From NCBI RefSeq assembly GCF_021184025.1, contig NZ_CP036537.1:4154001-4218000 (forward strand): a stretch of 64,000 bases of DNA, written 5' to 3'. This DNA comes from Rhodopseudomonas boonkerdii (lineage in GTDB: Bacteria > Pseudomonadota > Alphaproteobacteria > Rhizobiales > Xanthobacteraceae). Position 1 is the first letter of the stretch; each line of letters begins with the position of its first letter. The notes below the pieces were generated by a model, which worked only from the letters and a program-made list of their open reading frames with translations, was not told where the DNA came from and searched no databases. This document shows, one piece after another, positions 1-10,114 of the stretch. A program made the position numbers and the translations under genes.

Positions 1-256
1 AGCCAAAACTGCTGCTGCTCGACGAACCCGTCGCTGGCATGAACCATGACGAGGCCGAAGAGATCCGCACTCTGATGCTGCGGCTGCGTGACACCGGCCT
101 CTCCATTCTCCTGATCGAACACGACATGAATTTCGTGATGCGCCTGTGCGACTATCTCTATGTGCTGGATTTCGGCGTGCCCATCGCCGAAGGAACGCCG
201 GAGGACGTGCGCGCCAATCCGGTCGTCCTCGACGCCTATCTCGGAAAGGACAACTG

Positions 257-257
<1 letters not shown>
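1..257 (+). CDS. livG: Branched-chain amino acid ABC transporter ATPase (LivG-type), C-terminal part
   Basis: This is the 3' end of an ABC ATPase; the start lies left of the window. The visible frame opens at base 3 with the Walker B stretch (PKLLLLDEPVAGMN). It continues through EEIRTLMLRLR and the switch histidine in LLIEHDMNFVM, then the short tail typical of LivG (ending AYLGKDN). GMN after the Walker B Glu-Pro is characteristic of LivG rather than LivF. The stop codon overlaps the start of the next ATPase gene (TGATG), so the two are translationally coupled. LivG and LivF form the cytoplasmic ATPase pair of a branched-chain or aromatic-acid/amide importer. The permeases and binding protein are presumably upstream, outside the window. 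Confidence 0.9.
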
Positions 258-964
<707 letters not shown>

Positions 965-966
965 CT

Positions 967-1079
967 CTGTCGTTCCGGGGCGCGCGCCGCGCGAATCCGA
1001 AACCTCGGAGTGTTTGGCTTCCCGGAATCTCAACTATTTCGAGCTTCCGGGTTCGCGCTGCAGGCGCCCGGAACGACAG
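967..1079. repeat. Long imperfect inverted repeat after livF
   Basis: The ends CTGTCGTTCCGGG (from 967) and CCCGGAACGACAG (to 1079) are inverted copies, with further GC-rich pairing inward. The element sits between the convergent livF and DSD1 genes and can fold into a large hairpin on either strand, so it probably serves as a bidirectional terminator. Palindromes beginning GTCGTTCCGG are a common dispersed intergenic type in Bradyrhizobium relatives (from memory). Confidence 0.7.
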
Positions 1080-1096
1080 TGTGGGGCAGCTTGGGA

Positions 1097-2212
1097 CTAC
1101 GCCCCGTATCTCGCCATCACCGGCCACGTCTTGACGCTGCCATTGTGCCCCACGACATGATAGCTCGCATGCAGGTTCACGGTGGGGTCGCAATGCGTCG
1201 CGATGAGCAGCACGCGGCTGCCCAGTTTTGGCTTCTCGGCGCCTTCGGGAAGCGTGATCATGCCGTGCTCGTCGCCGCCGAAGCGATAGGTCGAGCCCTC
1301 CGGCACACCGAGCATCACTGACGGCACCGGACCGTTGAAGGCCATCGCCTTCACGCCGGCATCGACGGTGAATTCACCGGCACGGTTCACCGAGGTGACC
1401 GTCGCCAGCACGAACAGACTCGGCTCGAACGGCAGCGTTCCGCCGCCCTCAACCCGCAGGCGGCCGTAATCGGCATCCATGAACAAGTAAGAACCTACCT
1501 GCAGCTCCGTAAACGTGCCGGCGATGTCGAAGGCATAGGCGCCGGTACCACTGCCGGTGACGATGGGAGCCTTGATGCCCGCATCATTCAGCACACGCAG
1601 GTGACCATCGAGAATACCGCGAACCTGCGCCGCCCCCGCCTTGCGCTCGTGGTCATCGATCATGTGTTGGACATGGCCGGCAAAGCCCTGGATGCCACCG
1701 AATGTCATGCCGGGTGTCGCTTCGATCAGTTGCGCCAGAGCCAGTGTCGCTGCCGGCTCGACAACGCCGGTGCGGCGCTGGCCGACATCGATATCGATCA
1801 GCACCTGAACCGGCCGGCTGCCGGTGTCGAGCAACGTGTGAAGCACATGGATCTGGTCGGGGTGATCGACGACGAGTGATATGTCGGTGCCATCAGCGAG
1901 CGCAGCGATGCGTGCGAGCTTGACCCGATCCGCCACCGGCGTCGTCAGCAGCAAGCCCGGCATGCCGGCCTCCGCCATCGCCTCCATCTCAGCCACCGTG
2001 GCGCAGGAAATCCCGACCGCACCGGCCTCGATCTGTAACTGCGCGAGGCGCGGCGATTTGTGCGTCTTGGCATGCGGGCGGAGTGCAATGCCGTTCGCTT
2101 TTGCGAAATCCGCCATGGCCGCGATGTTGTTCTGAAGGACCATGCCATCGACCACCAGCGCCGGCGTCGCAATGTCCTGCAGGGCCGGCATGGTCGGATC
2201 GAGAACGGTCAT
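1097..2212 (-). CDS. DSD1-family PLP enzyme (D-threonine aldolase / D-serine dehydratase-like)
   Basis: The 371-residue protein has a fold-type III (alanine racemase-like) N-terminal barrel. The start TPALVVDGMVLQNNI and the PLP-lysine segment LRPHAKTHKSP are diagnostic of the D-threonine aldolase / D-threo-3-hydroxyaspartate dehydratase family. Near the C-terminus, THCDPTVNLH contains the His-x-Cys-Asp metal site of this family, which binds a divalent cation. Known members cleave D-beta-hydroxy amino acids to glycine plus an aldehyde, or dehydrate D-hydroxyaspartate or D-serine; which applies here cannot be read from the sequence. It is divergent from the dipeptide transporter operon across a 282-base gap, suggesting that imported peptides or amino acids feed it. 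Confidence 0.87.
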   Translation of the reverse strand: MTVLDPTMPALQDIATPALVVDGMVLQNNIAAMADFAKANGIALRPHAKTHKSPRLAQLQIEAGAVGISCATVAEMEAMAEAGMPGLLLTTPVADRVKLARIAALADGTDISLVVDHPDQIHVLHTLLDTGSRPVQVLIDIDVGQRRTGVVEPAATLALAQLIEATPGMTFGGIQGFAGHVQHMIDDHERKAGAAQVRGILDGHLRVLNDAGIKAPIVTGSGTGAYAFDIAGTFTELQVGSYLFMDADYGRLRVEGGGTLPFEPSLFVLATVTSVNRAGEFTVDAGVKAMAFNGPVPSVMLGVPEGSTYRFGGDEHGMITLPEGAEKPKLGSRVLLIATHCDPTVNLHASYHVVGHNGSVKTWPVMARYGA

Positions 2213-2494
2213 GGCGCTGGCGAACTCCGGAATGACGACTTGAAAAGATGTCTAGCAACGGGCGACAGCGAGTTGAAGACACACGAAAGTCGCGGCCGTC
2301 CGGCGGAAAATGGCTTGGCGATCAAGCTAACCGGCAAACCGACGCGGAGAAATTATTGCCAAGGAACGTGGCCATGACGCAAGAATTGTCCCTTCGCCCG
2401 GGATTTACGCATGACTCCATCCAAGTTTCTGCCGTAGCTTGCGTGGAACCGAACCCTTCCGCTATGCGCAGGCAGACGCAGGAGAATTTGACAG
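2213..2494. promoter_or_regulatory. Divergent intergenic region between DSD1 enzyme and dipeptide transporter
   Basis: These 282 bases separate two outward-reading genes and must hold both promoters. A ribosome binding site (AGGAG, about 2480) precedes the binding-protein start. I see no strong palindrome or confident -35/-10 pair. Confidence 0.4.
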
Positions 2495-4108
2495 ATGAAC
2501 CGCCTTGAAATGACACGCCGCGCCGCGCTGCTGACCTCAGCCGCCATTGCAGCCAACGTGGCCAACCCCTTTCGCGCCTTCGCCCAGGAGGCGCCCCGCA
2601 AGGGCGGCGTGTTCAATGTGCATTATGGTGCAGAACAGCGCCAGCTCAACCCCAGCCTGCAGGCCTCCACCGGAGTCTACATTATTGGCGGCAAAATTCA
2701 GGAAGCCCTCGTCGATCTCGACGAGAAAGGCCAGCCGGTTGGCGTACTGGCCGAGAGCTGGGAGTCTTCACCGGACGGCAAGACCATCACCTTCAAGCTG
2801 CGCAAGGGTGTGACCTGGCACGACGGCAAGCCTTTCACCTCCGCCGACGTCGCATTCACCGCCATGAACATGTGGAAGAAGATCCTCAATTACGGATCGA
2901 CGCTACAGCTCTTCCTCACGGCAGTGGAAACGCCCGACGCCCAGACCGCCGTGTTCAAATATGAGCGCCCAATGCCTCTCGGCCTGCTGCTGCGCGCCCT
3001 TCCCGATCTCGGCTATGTCTCGGCCAAGCACATCTATGAAGGCTCGAGCGACATCCGGCAGAACCCGGCCAATCTCGCGCCGGTTGGCACCGGTCCGTTC
3101 AAGTTCAACAAATATGAGCGCGGCCAATACATCATTGCCGAGCGCAACGAGAATTACTGGCGCCCGAATGCGCCCTATCTCGATCGCATCGTCTGGAAGG
3201 TCGTCACCGACCGCGCCGCCGCCGCGGCGCAGATGGAAGCCGGCGATATCCAGTATTCGCCGTTCTCCGGCCTGACGATTTCCGACATGGCGCGGCTCGG
3301 CAAGGACAAGCGTTTCATCGTTTCCACCAAGGGCAATGAGGGCAACGCACGCACCAACACGATCGAATTCAATTTCCGTCGCAAGGAGCTGGCAGATATC
3401 CGCGTCCGCCGCGCCATCGCCCATGCGATCAACGTGCCGTTCTTCATCGAGAATTTTCTTGGCGATTTTGCCAAGCCCGGCACCGGCCCGATCCCCTCGG
3501 TCTCCACCGACTTCTATCCCGGCCCCGACACGCCGCAATATCCCTATGACAAGGCCAGAGCGATCAAGCTGCTGGATGAGGCCGGCTTCAAGCCCGGCGC
3601 CGGTGGCACCCGCTTCTCGCTGCGCCTTCTGCCCGCACCATGGGGCGAGGACATTTCATTGTGGGCGACCTTCATCCAGCAGTCACTGAAGGAAGTCGGT
3701 ATCCCCGTCGAGATCGTGCGCAACGATGGTGGCGGCTTCCTGAAGCAGGTCTATGCCGACCACGCCTTCGATCTCTCCACCGGCTGGCACCAGTATCGCA
3801 ACGATCCAGCCGTCTCGACCACCGTCTGGTATCGCTCCGGCCAGCCTGTCGGAGCGCCCTGGACCAATCAGTGGGACTGGAAGAACGACCAGATCGACAA
3901 AGTGATCGACGACGCCGCCACCGAGATCGATCCGGTGAAGCGCAAGGCGCTCTATGCGGAGTTCGTCAAGGAAGCCAACACCGAACTGCCGGTTTGGATG
4001 CCGATCGAACAGATCTTCGTCACTGTCATCACCGCCAAGGCGCGTAACCATTCCAACAATCCGCGTTGGGGTTCGTCGAGCTGGCACGATCTTTGGCTTT
4101 CCGCGTAA
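2495..4108 (+). CDS. Peptide/dipeptide ABC transporter substrate-binding protein (SBP family 5)
   Basis: The 537-residue periplasmic protein is of the DppA/OppA/NikA type. The N-terminus (MNRLEMTRRAALLTSAAI, ending around AFAQEA) has a twin-arginine followed by a hydrophobic stretch, consistent with Tat or Sec export. The body carries family-5 landmarks: ESWESSPDGKTITFKLRKG near residue 88, VTWHDGKPFTSADV, GTGPFKF and the late RVRRAIAHAINV. An AGGAG sequence lies about 10 bases before the ATG. It is the first gene of an operon with two permeases and a fused ATPase, and would deliver peptides or similar ligands to them. The real ligand is unknown; some members bind glutathione, opines or nickel chelates. 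Confidence 0.92.
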   Translation: MNRLEMTRRAALLTSAAIAANVANPFRAFAQEAPRKGGVFNVHYGAEQRQLNPSLQASTGVYIIGGKIQEALVDLDEKGQPVGVLAESWESSPDGKTITFKLRKGVTWHDGKPFTSADVAFTAMNMWKKILNYGSTLQLFLTAVETPDAQTAVFKYERPMPLGLLLRALPDLGYVSAKHIYEGSSDIRQNPANLAPVGTGPFKFNKYERGQYIIAERNENYWRPNAPYLDRIVWKVVTDRAAAAAQMEAGDIQYSPFSGLTISDMARLGKDKRFIVSTKGNEGNARTNTIEFNFRRKELADIRVRRAIAHAINVPFFIENFLGDFAKPGTGPIPSVSTDFYPGPDTPQYPYDKARAIKLLDEAGFKPGAGGTRFSLRLLPAPWGEDISLWATFIQQSLKEVGIPVEIVRNDGGGFLKQVYADHAFDLSTGWHQYRNDPAVSTTVWYRSGQPVGAPWTNQWDWKNDQIDKVIDDAATEIDPVKRKALYAEFVKEANTELPVWMPIEQIFVTVITAKARNHSNNPRWGSSSWHDLWLSA

Positions 4109-4111
4109 CTT

Positions 4112-4196
4112 CTGTCATTGCGAGCGCAGCGAAGCAATCCAGTCTTCTTCGGGTAGCTCTGGATTGCGTCGTCGCTACGTTCCTCGCAATGACGGA
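4112..4196. repeat. GTCATTGCGAG-type palindrome inside the dipeptide operon
   Basis: CTGTCATTGCGAG at the left is the inverse of CTCGCAATGACGG at the right. Inner arms (CAATCCAG and CTGGATTG) also pair around a short AT-rich loop. This is a well-known dispersed palindrome of Bradyrhizobium relatives (from memory). Between the binding-protein and permease genes it could stabilise the upstream mRNA or attenuate transcription, giving excess binding protein. Confidence 0.8.
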
Positions 4197-4237
4197 GAGA
4201 GCTTGGCGTCATTGCAAATGAAAACTACACTAGCCAC

Positions 4238-5215
4238 ATGCGCATCTTAACTCTCGCGGGTCGGCGGCTCGCCGCATCGCTTCCGACGCTCTTCCTGATC
4301 CTGATCGGCGTGTTCCTGCTGCTGCAACTGGCACCGGGCGACACGGTCGACGCCATGATGGCGCAGATGGGCGGAGGCGATGCCGCGACCGCGCGCGAGC
4401 TACGCAAGTTTTACGGGCTCGATCTCTCGGTGCCGATGCAGCTCGCCAACTATCTGTGGCGGCTGGTGCAGTTCGATCTCGGCTTCTCCTCGATCTATGG
4501 CAAGCCCGTCGCCACCGTGATCTTCGAACGCCTGCCGGCGACGCTGCTGCTGATGACCGCGTCGCTCTCCTTCGCCTTCTTCTTTGGCCTGGTGCTCGGC
4601 GTTGTCGCCGCGCGCGGTGTCAATCGCTGGCCGGACACGCTGATCTCGACGCTCGGCCTGATCTTCTACGCCACGCCGTCCTTCTGGTTCGGCCTCATGG
4701 CCATCGTGGTGTTCTCGATCTATCTGCAATGGCTGCCCGCCGGCGGCTTCGAGGATATCGGGGCGGTACAGACCGGCTTCGAACGCACGCTCGACATCGC
4801 CGCGCATCTGGTGCTGCCGACACTAACGCTGGCACTGATCTTCCTCGCCATTTATCTCCGCATCATGCGCGCCTCGATGCTGGAAGTGCTCAATCTGGAC
4901 TATGTGCGCACCGCACGTGCGAAGGGGCTCGATGAAACGCGCATCATCGCCAAGCATGTGCTCCGCAACGCATTGCTGCCGATGGTGACTTTGATCGGTC
5001 TGCAGGCTGGGACCATGCTCGGCGGCTCGGTCGTCGTCGAGAGCGTGTTCTCGCTGCCCGGCCTCGGTCGCCTCGCTTATGAATCGGTCATCCAGCGCGA
5101 TCTCAACACGTTGCTCGGCATCGTATTCGTCTCGGCTCTCCTTGTGATCCTGGTGAACTTCCTCGTCGATCTTCTCTACGCGCGGCTCGATCCGCGCATC
5201 CAAGCAGAGGGCTGA
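4238..5215 (+). CDS. Peptide ABC transporter permease, DppB-like
   Basis: The 325-residue inner-membrane protein has an N-terminal segment typical of DppB (ILTLAGRRLAASLPTLFLIL) and about six membrane spans. The EAA-type cytoplasmic loop ends in RTARAKGLDETRIIAKHVLRN, and the C-terminus DLLYARLDPRI is the usual DppB ending. It pairs with the next permease, which starts 3 bases after its stop. Together they form the channel for the family-5 binding protein upstream. The permease genes lie 130 bases behind the binding-protein gene, with a palindromic repeat in the gap. Confidence 0.93.
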   Translation: MRILTLAGRRLAASLPTLFLILIGVFLLLQLAPGDTVDAMMAQMGGGDAATARELRKFYGLDLSVPMQLANYLWRLVQFDLGFSSIYGKPVATVIFERLPATLLLMTASLSFAFFFGLVLGVVAARGVNRWPDTLISTLGLIFYATPSFWFGLMAIVVFSIYLQWLPAGGFEDIGAVQTGFERTLDIAAHLVLPTLTLALIFLAIYLRIMRASMLEVLNLDYVRTARAKGLDETRIIAKHVLRNALLPMVTLIGLQAGTMLGGSVVVESVFSLPGLGRLAYESVIQRDLNTLLGIVFVSALLVILVNFLVDLLYARLDPRIQAEG

Positions 5216-5217
5216 GG

Positions 5218-6048
5218 ATGGACGCCGTGAAACGCTATTTCCGCAGCCCCGCCGCTGTGGTCGGCCTGTTGTTGCTGCTCATCGTCATCGCCATGGCCGT
5301 GAGCGCGGGCTGGATTTATCCGAACGATCCGCTGTCGCTGGCCGGACGCCCGCTGGTGTGGCCTTTCGCCAATCCGCGCTTTCCGCTCGGCACCGACAAT
5401 TCCGGCCGCGACATCGCCGCGCAGATTTTTTACGGCGCCCGTATTTCGCTCCTGATCGGCGGCGTCGCGACATTGATTGCCGTGATCATCGGCGTGCTGA
5501 TCGGCGCCTTTGCCGGCTTCTACGGCGGCAAAATCGATACGATCCTGATGCGCATCACCGAGGCATTCCAGACACTGCCGAATTTCGTGTTGCTGCTGGT
5601 GCTGGTCGCCGTGTTCGGCTCGACGCTCACCACCGTGACCGTCGCTGTCGGCATCGTATCATGGCCGGCACCGGCGCGGTTGACGCGTGCGGAGTTCATG
5701 TCGCTGCGCAACCGCGAATTCGTGCAGGCCGGGCGCACGCTCGGCATGAGGGACCTGCAGCTCATCCTCGGCGAAATTCTCCCGAACGCGCTGCCACCGG
5801 TCATCGTCTATGCAAGCGTGGTGATGGCCGTCTCGATCCTGCTTGAAAGCGCCCTCGCCTTCCTGCGCCTGTCCGATCCCAATGTCGCGTCCTGGGGGAA
5901 CCTGATCGGCCTCGGCCGCGACGTGCTGCGCGTGCAGTGGTATGTCTCCGCGATTCCCGGAATCGCCATCCTGCTGACCGTGCTCGCTGTATCCCTGGTC
6001 GGCCAGGGACTCAATGATGCGCTCAATCCGAGACTGAAGAGCCGATGA
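5218..6048 (+). CDS. Peptide ABC transporter permease, DppC-like
   Basis: The 276-residue inner-membrane protein is the second channel subunit. It shows the DppC signature FPLGTDNSGRDIAAQIFYGA after the first span. The EAA loop runs FVQAGRTLGMRDLQLILGEILPN, and the end of the protein (GQGLNDALNPRL) is standard for the family. Its stop overlaps the ATPase start (ATGA), indicating translational coupling. No key residues look unusual. Confidence 0.93.
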   Translation: MDAVKRYFRSPAAVVGLLLLLIVIAMAVSAGWIYPNDPLSLAGRPLVWPFANPRFPLGTDNSGRDIAAQIFYGARISLLIGGVATLIAVIIGVLIGAFAGFYGGKIDTILMRITEAFQTLPNFVLLLVLVAVFGSTLTTVTVAVGIVSWPAPARLTRAEFMSLRNREFVQAGRTLGMRDLQLILGEILPNALPPVIVYASVVMAVSILLESALAFLRLSDPNVASWGNLIGLGRDVLRVQWYVSAIPGIAILLTVLAVSLVGQGLNDALNPRLKSR

Positions 6049-7670
6049 GCGAGACCATCCTCACCATCGAAAATCTCAGCGTGCGGCTGCCGAAAGGCGC
6101 GGATCGCACCCACGCGCTCGGCGGCGTGTCGCTGTCGATCGCCGCCGACGAGATCGTCTGCGTGGTTGGCGAAAGCGGGTCCGGCAAATCGGTGATGGCC
6201 AATGCCGTGATGCGGCTGCTGCCGCCGGAAGTCGCCATCGATGGCGGTCGCGTGCTGTTCGAAGGCAAGGACCTCGCCAGCGCATCTTATGCCGAGATGC
6301 GCACGGTACGCGGTGCCGGCATCGCCATGATCTTCCAGGAGCCGATGACCGCGCTGAACCCGCTGCGCACCATCGGTGACCAGATTGGCGAGATGTTCGA
6401 GATTCATACGGACCTCTCGAAGAAGGACATCAAGGCGCGCGTGCTGGCGCTCCTGCAGGACGTCCGCATTCCCGATCCCGCACAGGCAGCACGCACCTAT
6501 CCGCACGAGCTCTCCGGTGGCCAGCGCCAGCGCGCCATGATCGCCATGGCGCTCGCGCTCGATCCGCGACTGCTGATTGCGGACGAACCGACGACGGCGC
6601 TCGATGTCACGACGCAGGCCCAGATCCTGAAGCTGATCCGCGAGCTGCAGAGCCGCCGTAAGACGGCGGTGCTGTTCATCACCCATGATTTCGGCGTGGT
6701 CGCCGAGGTCGCGGATCGCGTCGCGGTGATGCAACATGGCAAGGTGGTGGAGCACGGTCCCGTCAATGATGTGCTGCGCAATCCGCAACATCCTTATACG
6801 CAGCAACTCATCGCTGCCGTGCCCCCGCTGACAGCGCCGCCAGCACGCAAACTGAATGAAGAGAACATCCTCACGCTGGAGAATGTCTCAAAAACCTATC
6901 GCAATGGTGGCTTCCTCGGTCGCGGCGCGCGCGTCACGCATGCTGTGAAGTCGGTATCCTTGAGCTTGCCGCGCGGCGCGACGCTGGGCATTGTCGGCGA
7001 ATCCGGCTCGGGCAAATCGACGCTCGCACGCTGCATCATCCGCCTGATCGATCCCGATGGCGGCGCCATCGTGCTGGAAGGCAAGGACTGGGCAAAACTG
7101 TCGCGCGACGAGGTCCGGCGCGAGACGAAGCACATTCAGATGGTGTTTCAGGATCCGTTCGCCTCGCTCAATCCGCGCCGCAAAGCCGGCGATCTCGTGG
7201 CGCAGGGACCGATCGTGCATGGCGTGCGGCGTGCGCAGGCGCTTGCGGAGGCGAAGGAATTGTTTCGGCTCGTCGGCCTCGATCCCTCGGCCATGGACCG
7301 CCTACCGCATGAATTCTCCGGCGGTCAGCGCCAGCGCATCGGCCTCGCCCGCGCGCTCGCGCTGAAGCCGGATGTGCTGGTGGCGGACGAAGCGGTGTCG
7401 GCCCTCGATGTCTCCGTGCAGGCGCAGGTGCTGAAGATGCTGCACGACCTGCGGGCGCGGCTGGGCTTGTCGATCGTGTTCATTACGCATGACCTGCGTG
7501 TCGCCGCACAGATCTGCGATCTCGTGGCCGTGATGAAGGACGGTGAAGTGGTCGAGCACGGGCTTGCCGGCGAGGTGTTCGGCAAGCCGCAGCATCCCTA
7601 TACACGGGCGCTGCTGGCGTCGATTCCCGGCGGGGATTTTACAAGGAAGAAGGAGCCGATCACGGCTTAA
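6045..7670 (+). CDS. Peptide ABC transporter, fused DppD-DppF ATPase
   Basis: The 541-residue protein has two complete ABC domains. Domain 1 has Walker [13 protein letters not shown] (about residues 43-54), signature [16 protein letters not shown] and [15 protein letters not shown]. Domain 2 has Walker [13 protein letters not shown] near residue 323, signature [16 protein letters not shown] and [15 protein letters not shown]. Each ends with the oligopeptide-transport tail HPYTQQL or HPYTRALL. In many systems these are two genes (DppD and DppF); fusion fixes a 1:1 heterodimer. Domain 2 has Ala instead of Pro after the Walker B Glu (DEAV), as is common in DppF. It is the last gene of the operon. 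Confidence 0.94.
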   Translation: MSETILTIENLSVRLPKGADRTHALGGVSLSIAADEIVCVVGESGSGKSVMANAVMRLLPPEVAIDGGRVLFEGKDLASASYAEMRTVRGAGIAMIFQEPMTALNPLRTIGDQIGEMFEIHTDLSKKDIKARVLALLQDVRIPDPAQAARTYPHELSGGQRQRAMIAMALALDPRLLIADEPTTALDVTTQAQILKLIRELQSRRKTAVLFITHDFGVVAEVADRVAVMQHGKVVEHGPVNDVLRNPQHPYTQQLIAAVPPLTAPPARKLNEENILTLENVSKTYRNGGFLGRGARVTHAVKSVSLSLPRGATLGIVGESGSGKSTLARCIIRLIDPDGGAIVLEGKDWAKLSRDEVRRETKHIQMVFQDPFASLNPRRKAGDLVAQGPIVHGVRRAQALAEAKELFRLVGLDPSAMDRLPHEFSGGQRQRIGLARALALKPDVLVADEAVSALDVSVQAQVLKMLHDLRARLGLSIVFITHDLRVAAQICDLVAVMKDGEVVEHGLAGEVFGKPQHPYTRALLASIPGGDFTRKKEPITA

Positions 7671-7676
7671 CTCGGC

Positions 7677-7789
7677 CCCTCATGGTGAGGAGGCGCGTAG
7701 CGCCGTCTCGAACCATGAGCTGACCGGGCTCCGGAGTGCGTGGCCATCCTTCGAGACGCGGCGCGATGCGCCGCTCCTCAGGATGAGGG
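7677..7789. repeat. Intergenic inverted repeat (CCCTCATGGTGAGGAG type)
   Basis: The left part CCCTCATGGTGAGGAG and right part CTCCTCAGGATGAGGG are near-perfect inverted copies. Inner arms (GCGCGTAGCGCCGTCTCGAA and TTCGAGACGCGGCGCGATGC) also pair. It lies between the convergent transporter operon and the FAD oxidase gene and probably terminates both. Confidence 0.75.
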
Positions 7790-7807
7790 CGGAGTTTATG
7801 GCGCGTG

Positions 7808-9112
7808 TTACGCCATCTCCTTCTTATCCCTGCACCGATAGACCAGCAGCATAAACGGCGCGAGCAATCGCATCAGCCCGTGCGCCGCAATCGGCACCGG
7901 CTCCGAGAAGGGCAGCGCCAGCTCATCATCCGGCACGCCGCTCACCGCCTTTGCAAACTCATTGCCGAGCGCAATGGACAGCGCCACGGCACGGCCGTTG
8001 CACCCTGTCCAGCCGAAGGCATTCGGGCCGAGCTTGTGCATGCGCGGCAGGAAATCGGTGGTCATGCCGACATAGCCGTTCCAGACATAATCAAACTTGA
8101 CCTCGCCGATCTCCGGCCACAGCCGCTGCAGGCGGGCGCCGACCATCTCTTTCAGGCGCCCCGTCTTGTCACCGAAGCCGATGACGTTGCCGCCGGTGAC
8201 CAGGCGATTGCGCGCGTCATAGCGCATGAAATAAAGTTCGCCATGGGTATCCGACACCGCCTGACGGCCTGGAATGATCGTCTTGCGGACCTGTTCGGAC
8301 AGCGGCTGCGTCGCCATCTGCCAGGACAGCACGGGCATCACTTCGCTGGCGATACCGGGCGAAAGCTGTTTCGAGAATTCGCCGGTATAGGCATTGCTCG
8401 CGACCACCAGTGCGCGCGCGTTGACGTGTCCTTGCGCCGTCTTGACGGTCCAGCGATCGCCGTTCCGCGCAAAGCTCTCCACCGGCGAGCGCGCATAGAT
8501 ACGCCCGCCCTGTTCCAGCACCACACGGGCGAGGCCGCGGGCCAGCGCCAGCGGATTGATGTGGCCACCGGTCTTGTTCCAGAAACCGCCAAACCATGCG
8601 GAAGAGCCAAGCATCTTCCGCATGTCGTCATTCGACAACAGCTCCACCGGCGCGCCGTACTTCGACCACTGCCGCACGCGACGCTCGGCGATCTTGATAC
8701 GGCCTGGTGAGTGCACCGGCTGGATCCAACCATCCTGCTCGCCTTCGGCCTGGATCTGATAGCGACGGACTAGATCGAACAAGATGGAGGCACTGTCGCG
8801 GATGAGGCCGACAAGACGCTCGCCAGCGGCGCCATAGCGCTTGACGATATCCTCGGGATCGGGGCGCGACAGCGTCGGGATCACCTGCCCGTTGTTGCGG
8901 CCGGAAGCGCCCCAGCCGGGCTCGACGGCTTCCACCACGGCGACATCGATCCCCTGCTCGCGCAAATGCAGCGCCGTAGAAAGGCCCGTGAAGCCGGCAC
9001 CGATGACAACGACATCGGCCTCGACCGCGCCCTTGAGTTCGGGCAATTCCGGTCCCGGAGGCGTGACGGCGGCCCAAAGCGACTTCGGCCAGGGCGCATT
9101 CGCTGTTTCCAT
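7808..9112 (-). CDS. FAD-dependent amine/amino acid oxidoreductase (DAO family)
   Basis: The 434-residue protein has a Rossmann FAD-binding start (VVIGAGFTGLSTALHLREQG, about residues 38-57), then VEAVEPGWGASGRNNGQV, the GxGASGRNxG motif of the DadA/PuuB/glycine oxidase group. The C-terminal FAD contact GWTGCNGRAVALSIALG is also present. I chose the ATG at 9112 because GAAGAGG lies 6 bases upstream; a longer TTG start at 9148 is possible but poorer. It probably oxidises a secondary amine or D/L-amino acid with H2O2 or quinone reduction. Gamma-glutamylputrescine oxidase is the closest familiar type, but the substrate is not determined. It is convergent with the peptide transporter operon and divergent from the VOC gene. 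Confidence 0.86.
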   Translation of the reverse strand: METANAPWPKSLWAAVTPPGPELPELKGAVEADVVVIGAGFTGLSTALHLREQGIDVAVVEAVEPGWGASGRNNGQVIPTLSRPDPEDIVKRYGAAGERLVGLIRDSASILFDLVRRYQIQAEGEQDGWIQPVHSPGRIKIAERRVRQWSKYGAPVELLSNDDMRKMLGSSAWFGGFWNKTGGHINPLALARGLARVVLEQGGRIYARSPVESFARNGDRWTVKTAQGHVNARALVVASNAYTGEFSKQLSPGIASEVMPVLSWQMATQPLSEQVRKTIIPGRQAVSDTHGELYFMRYDARNRLVTGGNVIGFGDKTGRLKEMVGARLQRLWPEIGEVKFDYVWNGYVGMTTDFLPRMHKLGPNAFGWTGCNGRAVALSIALGNEFAKAVSGVPDDELALPFSEPVPIAAHGLMRLLAPFMLLVYRCRDKKEMA

Positions 9113-9248
9113 CGTCAGCCTCTTCCAGTCCCAATCTTCATGGCACAATCATAGCGAAACGCAGGGCCGATCACATGATCCCTTCCCTTGCGGCACATCT
9201 GCATTCTGCATAGTTTACGCACCCAATCCAATGCAAGGCGGTGCTCGC

Positions 9249-10106
9249 ATGACCCTCAAGAACATCATCGGAATTGACCATGCCGTGGTCGCCGTCAAAG
9301 ACCTCGATAGCGCAGCGACAATCTGGAGAAAGCTCGGCTTCACGCTATCACCGCGCGGCACCCACAGCGCCAAGATGGGCTCGGGCAACTACACGATCAT
9401 GCTTGATCCCGACTATGTCGAGCTGCTCGGCGTGATCGCCGAGACCGAGCACAATGCGCCGCTCCGCGCCTTCATCGCCAAGCGCGGCGAAGGTGTGGAG
9501 CGGATTGCCTTTACCGCCGTTGACTCCGCGGCCGGCGCCGAGGAGATCACCGCGCGCGGCTACAAGGCACTCGGCCCCACCGATTTCGAGCGACCGGTGA
9601 CGCTGCCCGATGGCAGCGTGAGCGCCGCGAAATTCCGCGTCTTCCAGTGGCCGATCGAGGAAGCGCCGGGCGGGCTGCGCATCTTCGCCTGCCAGCACAA
9701 GACGCGCGAGACGGTGTGGATTCCCGAGCTGATGGTGCACGCGAACAGCGCGAAGCGGCTGAAGCAGGTGCTGATCGTGACCACGGAGCCGGCGAAGGAC
9801 GCTGCTCATCTCGCCAAAATGATCGACGGCGCAACGCGCAACGAAAGCGACGGCGCCATTACCGTGCCATCGGGCGGTGATCGTGCGGACTTCGTGTTCG
9901 TGACGAAGGATGTACTGGCGAAGCGTTTCCCAGACACCTCGCTCGCCGGCGCACCGGAACGTGGCGGCGTGGCGCTGGTATTCACCGCCGGCGATCTGGT
10001 CGCGGCGGAGAAGGCGGTGGGGTCGGCTGGCGCGAAGACGGAAGTCGGTGTCGTCGTGCCGCCAGCCAATGCGAATGGCGTGCTGCTGGCCTTTGTGAAG
10101 GGGTAA
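9249..10106 (+). CDS. VOC (glyoxalase-like) family protein
   Basis: The 285-residue protein starts NIIGIDHAVVAVKDLDSAATIWRKLGF, the beta-alpha-beta entry of vicinal oxygen chelate folds. The metal-ligand type His is at residue 11. A second VOC-like module occupies the C-terminal half (from about LKQVLIVTTEPAKD), so two modules form the usual barrel. I chose the ATG at 9249 because AAGGCGG precedes it by about 8 bases; the reading frame upstream overlaps the FAD oxidase gene and is not translated as part of this protein. The reaction is unknown; relatives are lyases, dioxygenases or isomerases. The 136-base divergent gap with the oxidase suggests a shared control region. Confidence 0.8.
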   Translation: MTLKNIIGIDHAVVAVKDLDSAATIWRKLGFTLSPRGTHSAKMGSGNYTIMLDPDYVELLGVIAETEHNAPLRAFIAKRGEGVERIAFTAVDSAAGAEEITARGYKALGPTDFERPVTLPDGSVSAAKFRVFQWPIEEAPGGLRIFACQHKTRETVWIPELMVHANSAKRLKQVLIVTTEPAKDAAHLAKMIDGATRNESDGAITVPSGGDRADFVFVTKDVLAKRFPDTSLAGAPERGGVALVFTAGDLVAAEKAVGSAGAKTEVGVVVPPANANGVLLAFVKG

Positions 10107-10114
10107 GTTATTAA

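Noticed and set aside
8841..9248. N-terminal extension of the VOC protein
   Set aside because: It runs antisense through the FAD oxidase gene; the start at 9249 has a ribosome binding site and the conserved domain begins there.
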